In this document: piece by piece, positions 8,482 through 16,122 of the stretch
Layout: every line of letters starts with the position of its first letter
Numbering within the stretch: position 1 is the stretch's first letter
DNA from: Nitrospirota bacterium
GTDB lineage: Bacteria > Nitrospirota > Thermodesulfovibrionia > Thermodesulfovibrionales > Dissulfurispiraceae
Direction of reading: 5' to 3'
DNA length: 38,153 nt
Assembly (NCBI GenBank): GCA_004321915.1
Contig: SCQE01000045.1
Location: 1 to 38,153 of the forward strand
Made by a program: the position numbers and the translations under genes
The notes under the pieces: generated by a model
Told to the model about the DNA's origin: nothing
Databases searched by the model: none
What the model saw: only the letters and a program-made list of their open reading frames with translations

Positions 8482-9336
8482 TTATAAAAGCTCCATAATC
8501 GCCTTGTTCCAGCCATCAGGCCCACTCTTTTCCGCCTTTATAATGCCGGGCAGATTTACCCTGTGGTCGTAACTCCCATCCTCTTTTGGAATAAGGACAG
8601 GCTGGTCAACTTCCCTGAGCATTGGAAGGTCATTGAACCCATCGCCGAGGCCAATAGTATGGATTTCTTCATTCTCTCTTTCAAAAAGTCCCTTCAGGAT
8701 ATTTACGGCCTTTCCCTTGTCGTTATCACCCATGACATGATAGAATTGGCCTTGTGTCCAGTGGAGGCCGGAGGCTTCTATTGCATTCAGGAAGCTCTTA
8801 TCAAGATTTCCTTCAAATACAAATGGCTCGCCAAAGTCCCGCAGTTTTGCAAGGGATGCCTCTTCAACTGTCAGGCCTGTCAATTCTGCGATATCTTCCT
8901 CAGTCATATCTCCAAATCCTTTCACCTTGATGTTTAATCGCTCTCTTAAATCTGAGAAGACCTTTCTGATCTCTTCGTAAGGTTTGCCGAGAGAAATAAC
9001 GTAATACACTCTAGGACTCTCAACCACTCCCATCTCTCCCTTCTTAGCTAAAGAGGGGAAACTTCCTGCTTTGCAAAAAAGCGCCTCATGTATAGTTTGT
9101 GAAAAATACCCTTCAGGTATAAATATCCCTCCGCCGTTTTCAGAGACAAAAGGGTGATTATTTCCAAGTTTTCTTTTGTACTCCTCGATCTCTGCCCTTG
9201 TCTTGCTGGAGCAGAGGATAAGCGGTATCTTTCGTGCTCTAATCAGTGTTAAGGCTGGCAGCGCTGCGCCAAAAGAATATGTTTTAGGGTGAAGGAGACT
9301 GCCGTCCAAGTCTGTAAATATAACTATCTTTTTCAC
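8482..9336 (-). CDS. Glucosyl/mannosyl-3-phosphoglycerate phosphatase (HAD-IIB)
   Basis: This 284-residue HAD hydrolase belongs to the mannosyl-3-phosphoglycerate phosphatase family. Nucleophile motif FTDLDG has D9 and D11. It is followed by the family marker CSSKTRAEIE and the PFVSENGGGIF segment. Motif IV GLGDGFNDLPML binds Mg2+. Such enzymes remove the phosphate from glucosyl- or mannosyl-3-phosphoglycerate to give the final solute. I chose the GTG at 9336 because AAAGGGG lies five bases before it; the frame could also open at a GTG at 9351 with no ribosome site. It is the first gene of the operon and ends 10 bp before the glycerate kinase. Glucose and mannose substrates cannot be told apart here. 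Confidence 0.85.
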   Translation of the reverse strand: MKKIVIFTDLDGSLLHPKTYSFGAALPALTLIRARKIPLILCSSKTRAEIEEYKRKLGNNHPFVSENGGGIFIPEGYFSQTIHEALFCKAGSFPSLAKKGEMGVVESPRVYYVISLGKPYEEIRKVFSDLRERLNIKVKGFGDMTEEDIAELTGLTVEEASLAKLRDFGEPFVFEGNLDKSFLNAIEASGLHWTQGQFYHVMGDNDKGKAVNILKGLFERENEEIHTIGLGDGFNDLPMLREVDQPVLIPKEDGSYDHRVNLPGIIKAEKSGPDGWNKAIMELL

Positions 9337-9389
9337 TGTTACCCCTTTCACTTAGTGAATAAAGAGTTGTCAGTAAAACATCAATATAA

Positions 9390-9418
9390 ATAATACGCTC
9401 TTTCAAACTTACATACAA
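9390..9418 (-). promoter_or_regulatory. Sigma-70-type promoter of the solute operon
   Basis: On the minus strand TTGTAT (9413-9418) and TATTAT (9390-9395) are separated by exactly 17 bp. The predicted start at about 9383 gives a leader of about 47 nt before the phosphatase gene. A 13-bp inverted repeat TTCACT-T-AGTGAA (9347-9359) lies in the leader just before the ribosome site and could be an operator or a small hairpin. The upstream gene ends at 9440, so the operon has its own promoter. Confidence 0.6.
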
Positions 9419-9439
9419 GGTTATCATATCCAGCTTCGA

Positions 9440-10285
9440 TCAGAATTTGTCATACTGTATTTCTACTATCTTCAACTTCGCATATTGAAAATTTCTTTTC
9501 TGCAAATTCCATTTAACCTCAACTTCGGTCGGTATCTTCATGCCGTTTCGCTCCTGATAATTCTTATAATAGGCGGTCCACGGCAGTTTCTCCTTTTTGC
9601 CGCTTACATTTCTATATCTGTCTTCGGTTGTGACCTTCGTTATTTCGCCGTTGTCGCCGAAGGTGAAAACAGCGGACACACTATATCCCGAATCTGTGAT
9701 CAAAGCCTTAGCAGAATGAAAGTCAATAGCTTTCCACTCAAGATTTTTTCCGGGAAGCAAGGCCGTAGGGTACCATGGGGCTTCCGAGAGGAATCGAGAT
9801 AGTGAAGAGAGTTCCATTTCCTTTCCTGAATCAAACATCAGTGGAAATACGGAGAGCAGTTTTCCTTCCATGAATCCGCTGCCCTTATGATAAAAATCCT
9901 GAGCTTCAATCCATGTATAAGGCGTAGGTTTCAGCCGCGCATGCCATACAAGCGATGGGATAGCTATCGCGTTATATTGTTTGGCTTCGATGGGTACCCA
10001 ACGGTCAGATTCTTTTGTTCTGAATTCACCGGTCTGTTTCAGATTGACGGTCCTGATATATTCCTGCCCATCATTTAAAACATGTTTGAAATACCTTTGG
10101 ACTGGCTCCGGTAATCCTCTGAGTTGATTGAAGGTAAACTTTTGTGGAGGTAAAGAAACGGCCCCATCGGTAATTTGACGCACTTCTCTCCGTACTTTTT
10201 CCTTGAAATTATCGCCGCTCACATCAATATAGAGGAACCCGGCTACTATCAACGCTGCGATTATGATAAATGTTTTTTTCAGCAT
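9440..10285 (-). CDS. DUF6544-like exported or membrane-anchored protein
   Basis: This 281-residue protein starts with one hydrophobic helix (about 4-20) that serves as a signal anchor. It continues as a soluble beta-rich domain. The LPEPVQRYF segment near 53, the WHARLKP stretch, the FPLMFDSGKEMELSSLSRFLSEAPWYP-type core and the final EVEVKWNL strand resemble the DUF6544 (LolA-like fold) family, whose role is not known. AAGGAGA precedes the ATG. It is 23 bp downstream of the permease gene and may be co-transcribed with it. I recognise the family by general pattern, not by a catalytic motif, so the assignment is moderate. Confidence 0.65.
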   Translation of the reverse strand: MLKKTFIIIAALIVAGFLYIDVSGDNFKEKVRREVRQITDGAVSLPPQKFTFNQLRGLPEPVQRYFKHVLNDGQEYIRTVNLKQTGEFRTKESDRWVPIEAKQYNAIAIPSLVWHARLKPTPYTWIEAQDFYHKGSGFMEGKLLSVFPLMFDSGKEMELSSLSRFLSEAPWYPTALLPGKNLEWKAIDFHSAKALITDSGYSVSAVFTFGDNGEITKVTTEDRYRNVSGKKEKLPWTAYYKNYQERNGMKIPTEVEVKWNLQKRNFQYAKLKIVEIQYDKF

Positions 10286-10308
10286 ATCTTTTCTCCTTAT
10301 TTTTTATT

Positions 10309-11679
10309 CTATATTCCCAAAACGTAGTATCTAAGCCATACATAAACTGATGAAATCGCTACGGTTAAGATCATGATCGGCATACCGTATGCCATAAATT
10401 TAAAGAATGATATTCGCCTGCCGGCTTTTTCGGAAATGCCTACAACAATGACATTGGCTGAAGCTCCGATGGCCGAGCCGTTCCCTCCAAGACATGCTCC
10501 AAGCGCCAATGACCACCAAAGAGGCATCAGATCAGGATGTTGAAGAAGCTGAATACCTGAAAGATTCGGCCAAAGTTGTTTCGCCATGTCTATGATCAAA
10601 GGATTCATTGTTGCCACATAGGGAATGTTGTCAACAATGGCGGAGGCAAAAGCTGAAAACCACATAACGATCATCGAAGTTGCGAACATATTGCCCTGTG
10701 TTAGCTCCAGAATCTGAATAGACAGCCATTTGATGAGACCGACTTTCACTACACCGCCAACTATGATAAAAAGTCCCATGAAGAAGAAAATCGTAGGCCA
10801 CTCAATCTCTGCGAGAACATGGTGCGGCTCGTGGGTTCTGGAAAGGAGCAGAAGCAGTCCGGCGCCAAACAGAGCAACTGTTGCAGGCTGGAAGTGAAGC
10901 ATGCCATGAAATATAAAGCCGGTTAGAACTATTCCAAGCACAATCAGGGATTTTTTGAGCATTAGCGGGTTTTTTATGGCCTCCTTCTCGTTCATGTTCA
11001 TGATGCGCTGTTTTAATTCATCTTGTGTTACAAGCTTTTTCTTCCAGATAAGTTTAATGACGAATATGTATACAACCATCATTACTACGACAACGGGGGC
11101 CAGATGATATATAAAGTCCATGAAGTTGAGCTGTGCCTTAGAAGCTATCATTATGTTAGGAGGATCGCCTATGAGGGTTGCCGTTCCTCCGATATTGGAT
11201 GCAAAAGCGCAGGAGAGCAGATACGGGACAGGGTCTACATCAAGGGCGTCTGCAATGAGCAGTGTAACCGGTGTGATTAAGAGCACTGTTGTAACATTAT
11301 CGAGCAGCGCGCTCAAAACAGCAGTTACAACAGCAAATATAACCATTATCCGGAGAGGATCACCCTTGCCTAATTTTGCGCTCTTGATTGCTATGTATTC
11401 GAAAACCCCGGTCGGACGCATCAGATTGATGATGATCATCATCGAAATAAGCAGGATGATTACATTCCAGTCCACACCGAATTCTTCAACATGGAACGCT
11501 TCGTTCTGCTCAAGAACTTTCAGGACAAGCATTAACCCGGCTGCAAAAAGCGCTACAACCGTCTTATGTACTTTCTCGGACACGATCAATACATAGGCGC
11601 AAACGAATATCGCTGTGGCTATCCAAAATGGCAGATCAAGGAAAAACAGCTCTGCCCTCGTCACTGTTTCAAGGGTCAT
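10309..11679 (-). CDS. ArsB/NhaD-type ion permease
   Basis: This 456-residue polytopic protein belongs to the ion transporter (IT) superfamily that includes NhaD, ArsB and citrate/SLC13 permeases. About eleven hydrophobic helices are visible. The two halves carry the family's diagnostic re-entrant loops: SALLDNVTTVLLITPV with GGTATLIGDPPNIMIAS, and SAIVDNIPYVATMNPLI with GGNGSAIGASANVI. A GGGAGG lies before the ATG. The start overlaps the stop of the CBS protein gene by 4 bp, so the two are translationally coupled. Substrate could be Na+/H+, arsenite or a carboxylate; no ars or carbon-use genes nearby help to decide. Confidence 0.88.
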   Translation of the reverse strand: MTLETVTRAELFFLDLPFWIATAIFVCAYVLIVSEKVHKTVVALFAAGLMLVLKVLEQNEAFHVEEFGVDWNVIILLISMMIIINLMRPTGVFEYIAIKSAKLGKGDPLRIMVIFAVVTAVLSALLDNVTTVLLITPVTLLIADALDVDPVPYLLSCAFASNIGGTATLIGDPPNIMIASKAQLNFMDFIYHLAPVVVVMMVVYIFVIKLIWKKKLVTQDELKQRIMNMNEKEAIKNPLMLKKSLIVLGIVLTGFIFHGMLHFQPATVALFGAGLLLLLSRTHEPHHVLAEIEWPTIFFFMGLFIIVGGVVKVGLIKWLSIQILELTQGNMFATSMIVMWFSAFASAIVDNIPYVATMNPLIIDMAKQLWPNLSGIQLLQHPDLMPLWWSLALGACLGGNGSAIGASANVIVVGISEKAGRRISFFKFMAYGMPIMILTVAISSVYVWLRYYVLGI

Positions 11680-12164
11680 TGTGTCCTCCCCTTGTCTTTG
11701 TTGAACATGGCCCGCGTTATCTCGTAAAAAACATCGCTCTCATACAGCATTCCGACAACAGCATTTTCAGTGTTCAGGACCGGAACTCTTTTGGCTTTGT
11801 TTTTTAGCATATGGTCTATACATTCCATTAGCGTAGAATCTTCTTTCACCGTAATAACGTCGGTCGTCATTATGTCTTTTACATGCTTGCCTGACGCCTT
11901 CCTTGCGAATGTCTCCACCATCCCGTCCCAAGAGAACGCTCCGAGATCCATCAAATACATGTATCCGGGATATACCGATTTGAGAACATCCCCGATCGAA
12001 ACTATCCCCACGAGTTTTGCATGTTTGTCGAGGACAGGCAAGGCCTTTACGCCGCCTTTTTCTTCGCGCCTGCGGGCGGCGCTAAGCAGATTTGCAGCCT
12101 CTTTCAGAGTATCCCCGGGCTTAAGGTATTTCACCAGCGGGATCATCAAGTCTTTTGCCTTCAT
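11676..12164 (-). CDS. Tandem CBS-domain protein
   Basis: This 162-residue cytosolic protein consists of two CBS domains (about 1-60 and 92-150), which together form an adenosyl-nucleotide-binding Bateman module. Typical features are the ALPVLDKHAKLVGIVSIGDV strand-turn-helix in repeat one and RVPVLNTENAVVGMLYESDV in repeat two. Both start with a DIMT/DLMI-type helix. AAGGAG stands before the ATG. It is the first gene of a pair with the permease and overlaps it by ATGA, so it may gate that transporter in response to ATP/AMP or c-di-AMP. This regulatory role is inference from the coupling. Confidence 0.88.
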   Translation of the reverse strand: MKAKDLMIPLVKYLKPGDTLKEAANLLSAARRREEKGGVKALPVLDKHAKLVGIVSIGDVLKSVYPGYMYLMDLGAFSWDGMVETFARKASGKHVKDIMTTDVITVKEDSTLMECIDHMLKNKAKRVPVLNTENAVVGMLYESDVFYEITRAMFNKDKGRTQ

Positions 12165-12192
12165 ATCATCTCCTTAAATATCCGCCCCACCC

Positions 12193-12837
12193 TTATTGGT
12201 GGATCAGCTTATTGTTTCTATAGCGCTCTTGCTTTATTACTCTGCCTGCATCGTCGAAATGCTCCATATATCTGTCAAATCCGTACTCATCGGCAAATTT
12301 CCCGGTATACTCAAACTCTCTTGTTGACACCCTCCCTGTAGCGTGATAATAAGCAGTAAGTTTTTTGTATCCGTTGGCCGAGGCGAATTTGTCGGTATAG
12401 AGAAGCTCCTGTTTCACAAATGCGCCGGCTCCGGTGTAGTAATAAGCCAAGAGAATTGCCCCGTTAGTTGCGACTATTTTGTCGGTGTAAAAGAACTCCT
12501 GTTTTATGACCTTTTCATCCGCATCGAAATAAGCTACGGCCTTACCGAACCCTTTCTCGTTCATCACCGTTTCGGTATATACAAATTCTTCCTTTGCCTT
12601 TTTGGCATTTCCGTGAAAATATGCGATGCTCTCACGGAAGACGCCGGCGTTGCTGTCCCCCTCAGAATAAATGGTCTTGACGGTTTTGCCTCCGAATTCA
12701 TTCTTCCCTGAAATCTCGGACTTTGTCTCAGCCTGAATTGTTCCGGACAGCAAAAACGACAACGTAGCGACAAGAAGCAAAAATCTGCTATAGGTATTCA
12801 AAATTCCCTCTTTCTCGACAGTTCTTAAATTAAGCAT
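12193..12837 (-). CDS. Secreted protein with five 30-residue repeats
   Basis: This protein of 214 residues has a signal peptide (hydrophobic stretch about 18-33, cleavage near IQA-ET). It then carries about five imperfect repeats of roughly 30 residues between about 75 and 214. The repeat pattern is A-Y-aromatic, a small loop, then KQE-aromatic-aromatic-YTDK and an NG or GF turn. The repeats resemble YD- or MORN-like beta-hairpins, but I do not recognise a named family. I chose the ATG at 12837 because AGGAGG (12844-12849) lies six bases upstream; the frame also opens at 12870 without a ribosome site. It ends 28 bp before the CBS protein gene and may lead that operon. Confidence 0.72.
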   Translation of the reverse strand: MLNLRTVEKEGILNTYSRFLLLVATLSFLLSGTIQAETKSEISGKNEFGGKTVKTIYSEGDSNAGVFRESIAYFHGNAKKAKEEFVYTETVMNEKGFGKAVAYFDADEKVIKQEFFYTDKIVATNGAILLAYYYTGAGAFVKQELLYTDKFASANGYKKLTAYYHATGRVSTREFEYTGKFADEYGFDRYMEHFDDAGRVIKQERYRNNKLIHQ

Positions 12838-12988
12838 ACAAAACCTCCTGACATATGATTGCAAACTCATTTTCGCGTAAAGATTGTAGCCTTCACGCTC
12901 GTTGAGATTTGTAAAATACTAAAAATACACTCGCGTTCTATGGGACAAACCCCAGAGATACGGGTCCAGTTTTAGTTTTCTTTAGATG

Positions 12989-13405
12989 TTATGAGAGGTG
13001 ATGCGGAGGGGCAAGACCGGAAAACAGATTGTATCGATCATGAGTAATGAAAAGACGCGGAGACAAATTATATATAGATGAGCTTATTCCTATCAGCTTT
13101 AAATCTAAGGCAACGCTAATGAATTCATAAGAATTTATCTTGGTGAAATCGTCTTTATTGAGAGATTTTACAAAAACGCTATCTTTTGAATTGTCGGAAC
13201 GTTTTGCTACTTTAAGAATTTCCCATAGAGCGAGGTCAAAGAAAAATAGGTTTGCTTGGGAGCTTTGATTTTTAAGCGTTTCTGTTTGTTCAACGTTAGT
13301 AGATTGATTAGACGGTAATAGCGCAGATACCGGCAATACTGCAACTAAGGTAAAATACAGCAGAATAACTGATGCGAAAATGGTTTTTAATCTATTGCTC
13401 CTCAT
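12989..13405 (-). CDS. Small AT-rich secreted protein of unknown function
   Basis: The 138-residue product starts with a basic region and a hydrophobic signal segment (about 8-28, ending VSALLPS). A Ser/Asn/Gln-rich linker, an amphipathic middle and a C-terminal HDRYNLFSGLAPPHH motif follow. I do not recognise the family. The gene is visibly richer in A and T than its neighbours, which suggests transfer or relaxed selection. It diverges from the binding-protein gene 105 bp away. A TTTACA-17-TAATAC promoter ends six bases before its ATG, so the mRNA would have almost no leader and no ribosome site. The 118 bp after its stop hold no gene and no clear terminator. Confidence 0.6.
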   Translation of the reverse strand: MRSNRLKTIFASVILLYFTLVAVLPVSALLPSNQSTNVEQTETLKNQSSQANLFFFDLALWEILKVAKRSDNSKDSVFVKSLNKDDFTKINSYEFISVALDLKLIGISSSIYNLSPRLFITHDRYNLFSGLAPPHHLS

Positions 13406-13411
13406 GATTAA

Positions 13412-13440
13412 GTATTACATGCCGTCGATATTGTTGTAAA
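13412..13440 (-). promoter_or_regulatory. Promoter of the small secreted protein, probably leaderless
   Basis: On the minus strand, TTTACA (13435-13440) and TAATAC (13412-13417) are exactly 17 bp apart. The -10 box ends six bases before the ATG at 13405, so transcription should start at or next to the start codon. No Shine-Dalgarno is present. Confidence 0.55.
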
Positions 13441-13495
13441 TACAAATAGAGTCCAGCTGATATTTTTCCCTGAACCCTCTTGTAAATCAGTAGTC

Positions 13496-13504
13496 TGGTA
13501 TAAT
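13496..13504 (+). promoter_or_regulatory. Extended -10 promoter of the binding-protein gene, leaderless
   Basis: TGGTATAAT at 13496-13504 is a consensus extended -10 element (TGnTATAAT). Six bases separate it from the ATG at 13511, so the transcript should begin at the start codon. There is no ribosome-binding site. No good -35 box stands 17 bp upstream, as is usual for extended -10 promoters. Confidence 0.6.
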
Positions 13505-13510
13505 TACGTT

Positions 13511-14311
13511 ATGTCTAACCGCCTGAAAAAATCAGTTTTATACGCTTGCCTCCTATTTATGACGATAGCTTCAGTCCATGCCGCCGACATCGGTTATCAA
13601 GGCACCCATATCCTGACCCACGGCGCGCTTGAGTCTCTGGCAAAGGCATTCGAGAGAAAATACGGCAAGCAGGTATTTGTGAAGGGCGGCGGATGCGCGG
13701 ACGGGATTGCGGTTGTGGTAAAGGGACAGCATGAAATGGGCGGCTTATGCTGCCCTCTGACTGAAGAGAAAGCGCGGAAATTTAATCTGATTCAGTATAA
13801 AGTCGCCGTTGATATAAAAGCGGTCATGCTGCATCCCAAAAACCGGTTGAGCAACCTTTCCCTGAAACAGGTTTCCGATATCCATAACGGCAGGCTTACG
13901 AACTGGAAGCAGGTCGGTGGTCCGGACAAGCCGATCGCCTTGGTTTTCAGGGATCACTGCCGCGATATGGCGGAACCTGTGCGGGAAGCGCTGGGAATAA
14001 AAGGCCCTGTCGCAAAAAAAGCGATTATTGTGAAAACAGATAAAGAGGTTGTCGAATACGTGGAGAAGTTTCCGGGCGCGATAGGCATCGCCCCGAGGGT
14101 ATTTGCGCAAGAGGCCAAGGTGAAGATAATAAGCGTCGATAAGATCATGCCGACCCCCGAGAACACTGAAAAAGGCCTGTATCCGCTGACAGGCGATTTG
14201 TATGTCATCACAAAAAGCGGGCCTTCGGGCTTGACGAAGACCTTCATTGAGTTTGTGCTGGACAAGGAAGGCCAAGCGATTATCAGGAAAAATTTTGCAG
14301 GGGCAAAATGA
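13511..14311 (+). CDS. PstS-like periplasmic substrate-binding protein
   Basis: This 266-residue protein has a signal peptide (about 7-24, cleavage near VHA-AD) and the PBP-like fold of phosphate/molybdate-type binding proteins. The order is a GTHILTHGAL first loop, a KGGGCADGI loop (about 56-64), a GGLCCPLT loop (about 77-84), an LSLKQVSDIHNGRLTNWKQVGG segment typical of PstS relatives, and an FRDHCRDM loop. Cysteines occupy positions near the expected ligand loops, which is unusual. The stop overlaps the kinase start by ATGA. It is therefore more likely the sensor input of that two-component system than an ABC importer component; no permease genes are near. Ligand unknown. Confidence 0.85.
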   Translation: MSNRLKKSVLYACLLFMTIASVHAADIGYQGTHILTHGALESLAKAFERKYGKQVFVKGGGCADGIAVVVKGQHEMGGLCCPLTEEKARKFNLIQYKVAVDIKAVMLHPKNRLSNLSLKQVSDIHNGRLTNWKQVGGPDKPIALVFRDHCRDMAEPVREALGIKGPVAKKAIIVKTDKEVVEYVEKFPGAIGIAPRVFAQEAKVKIISVDKIMPTPENTEKGLYPLTGDLYVITKSGPSGLTKTFIEFVLDKEGQAIIRKNFAGAK

Positions 14312-15789
14312 AGGGTTTATGGAATAGGCTTTCTATCAGATATAAGATAGTTTCGATTATTGTCCTGCCAATTCTGCTTATAACGATTACGACCCTTCCT
14401 GTTGTTTCTTATCTTATAAAGGACGCGCTTTTCAGGCGGCAGCAAGACCACCTTGAAAGTGTAAAAAACCTCGTCATAAAACTCTTTGAGGACTACCAGA
14501 GCAAGGTCACGAATTACACAAGGCTTTTCAGCAATGACAGGGAGATAAAGGACAGCCTGTTTTATCACACCTAACTGTCGGGTGAGCGGGAACATCCGCT
14601 GAGGGCGGTCAAGCGCTTGTATAAATCGTTTGATGTCAGTTCGATAGAGATAGGCGATGCGCGCGGCCGGGTCGTTGCAGTCGCCGAGAGCTCTGCTGTG
14701 TATGACGATGACAGGTCCGGAGACCCGCTGATTAAAAGCGCCCTCCAAGGCAAAGTGACATCAGGTTTTGTGCTTACCGAAAAAGGCTTTGTCATAAAGG
14801 CCGCAGCGCCTGTTTTGTATAACGAAAACCAGATAATCGGGACGATCACCTCCGGCATACTGCTTGATCAAGGTTTGCTGGCAAAGATCAGGCAGTTGAG
14901 CAACACCGACCTTGTTATTACCGATACTGCAGACCGGGTCGTATCGTCCACGCTGAAGCAAAACGACAGCTCGCTTCTGCAGGCAAATGACCATGCCCGA
15001 TTTGCTTCAGGCAAGCTCCTGATAAAGTTTCCTTTGCTTGATAAAGAAACCGGCGCTGTCGGCAACATCCTTATTGTTCAGGAAGACAAGCTGCCCGGGA
15101 TTATTACCAAGACATGTATGACTTTGCTGCTTCTTCTGCTCTCTATTTTTTCGGCATCTCTTTTTGTGCTTTTTTTAGCGCTCAAAAAATTGATGCAGCC
15201 TGTCGTAACCCTTCGTGAAGGAGCGGAGCGCATCGGGACCGGCGATTTTATGCACAGGATCGAGGTGACCTCAAAGGACGAGATAGGTGAACTTTCCGAA
15301 GGCTTCAATAGAATGGCTGCGAACCTTGAAAAATTGCACAGCATGGAGGAAAAGCTTTTCCAGTCCGAGCGGCTTGCGGCGGTCGGTAAATTTGCGGCAG
15401 GCATTGCGCATGAGATAAATAATCCCATAGGCAATGTCATCGGCATTGCCAAGCTTATGCTGAAAAATACGAAGGACAAGGCCGCGCGGGACGACTTGGA
15501 ATCCATCATCAGGGATTCCGGCAGGTGCGCAAACATAATCAAGGATCTGCTTGTATATTCGCGCCAGTCTCCGCCGTTGAAAGAAAAAACGTCCATCGCT
15601 GTTCTGATCGACGATGCCGTCAAGGCTGTAAAAAAACTTTCCGACGCAAAAGGGATAGAGGTCAGTTACGGCATAGTCCAGAACCACGGCGGAGAGATAA
15701 TCGTGCAGAGCAGGAAAGGACAGGGAAGCACTTTCAGCGTCAGGCTTCCTGTGGGGGAAGGAATAAGACATGCAGAGACTCAGGATTAG
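14308..15789 (+). pseudogene. Broken sensor histidine kinase (Cache-HAMP-HisKA, ATPase core lost)
   Basis: One continuous frame encodes TM1 (about 14-34), a periplasmic Cache-like domain, TM2 (about 270-292), HAMP, and HisKA with the phospho-acceptor GIAHEINNPIGN. Two lesions are visible. A TAA at 14572-14574 interrupts the sensor domain; coding resumes in the same frame at once (LSGEREHP), so a GAA-to-TAA change is likely. Near 15661 the frame jumps from the HisKA linker (DAKGIEV) directly to SYGIVQNHGGEI, the G2-side end of the ATPase. The N, F and G1 boxes, about 75 residues, are missing. It starts by ATGA overlap with the binding protein. Autophosphorylation should be impossible even with stop read-through. 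Confidence 0.85.
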
Positions 15790-15799
15790 AAATAAATAA
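15770..15799 (+). pseudogene. Relic of a response-regulator start
   Basis: An ATG at 15770, with AAGGAA seven bases upstream, overlaps the end of the kinase frame. It opens MQRLRI before running into a stop at 15797-15799. The intact regulator downstream begins MDRRLRILAIDD, so this looks like the first codons of the original, kinase-overlapping regulator, cut off after the sixth codon. It is only nine codons long; the reading rests on the similarity and the position. Confidence 0.4.
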
Positions 15800-15864
15800 G
15801 TTTTTTCAGTAAAATGAAATATATAATACAGTGTTAATCGAAAGACTTTTAACGGAGGCGTATT

Positions 15865-16122
15865 ATGCAAACCAAAACAATGTATGAGGAGAAAATATTA
15901 AGAGAATTGAGGGATCTTCCTGAAGTTGTGCAGGAAAAATTATCGAATATAATGCATATTCTGACAAAAGAGTTCATGTTTTTTGAGGGAGATGAGAAAC
16001 GCGTAACTGATGAATTCCTTTCAGTTTGCGGGACGTGGGAAGACAATAAAAGCGCAGAGGAACAAATACAGACTATTTATTCAAGCAGACGATCTGTTTC
16101 AAGAACGGAGAAGGTATTTTGA
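15865..16122 (+). CDS. VapB-type antitoxin
   Basis: The product has 85 residues: a helical N-terminal half with an ELRDLPEVVQEKL segment, as in many small antitoxins, and an acidic and Ser/Arg-rich C-terminal tail that would wrap the toxin. No clear AbrB or RHH fold can be named. GGAGG lies eight bases before the ATG. A TATAAT at 15822-15827 could be the -10 box, with a weak -35. The stop overlaps the toxin start (TTGA), the usual TA arrangement. The pair is more AT-rich than the flanking two-component genes, as expected for an inserted module. Confidence 0.75.
   Translation: MQTKTMYEEKILRELRDLPEVVQEKLSNIMHILTKEFMFFEGDEKRVTDEFLSVCGTWEDNKSAEEQIQTIYSSRRSVSRTEKVF

Noticed and set aside
9347-9359. 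13-bp TTCACT-T-AGTGAA palindrome in the solute operon leader as an operator
   Set aside because: It is real but short, occurs once in the part of the sequence I compared, and no cognate regulator is nearby. Kept only as a note in the promoter entry.
12838-12870. Upstream ATG (12870) as start of the repeat protein
   Set aside because: No ribosome site stands before it, while a perfect AGGAGG sits six bases before the ATG at 12837, within that extension.
12962-13010. GGACCC/GGGTTTGTCC-type inverted repeat near the end of the small secreted protein gene as terminator
   Set aside because: Pairing needs several bulges and lacks a T run on the relevant side.
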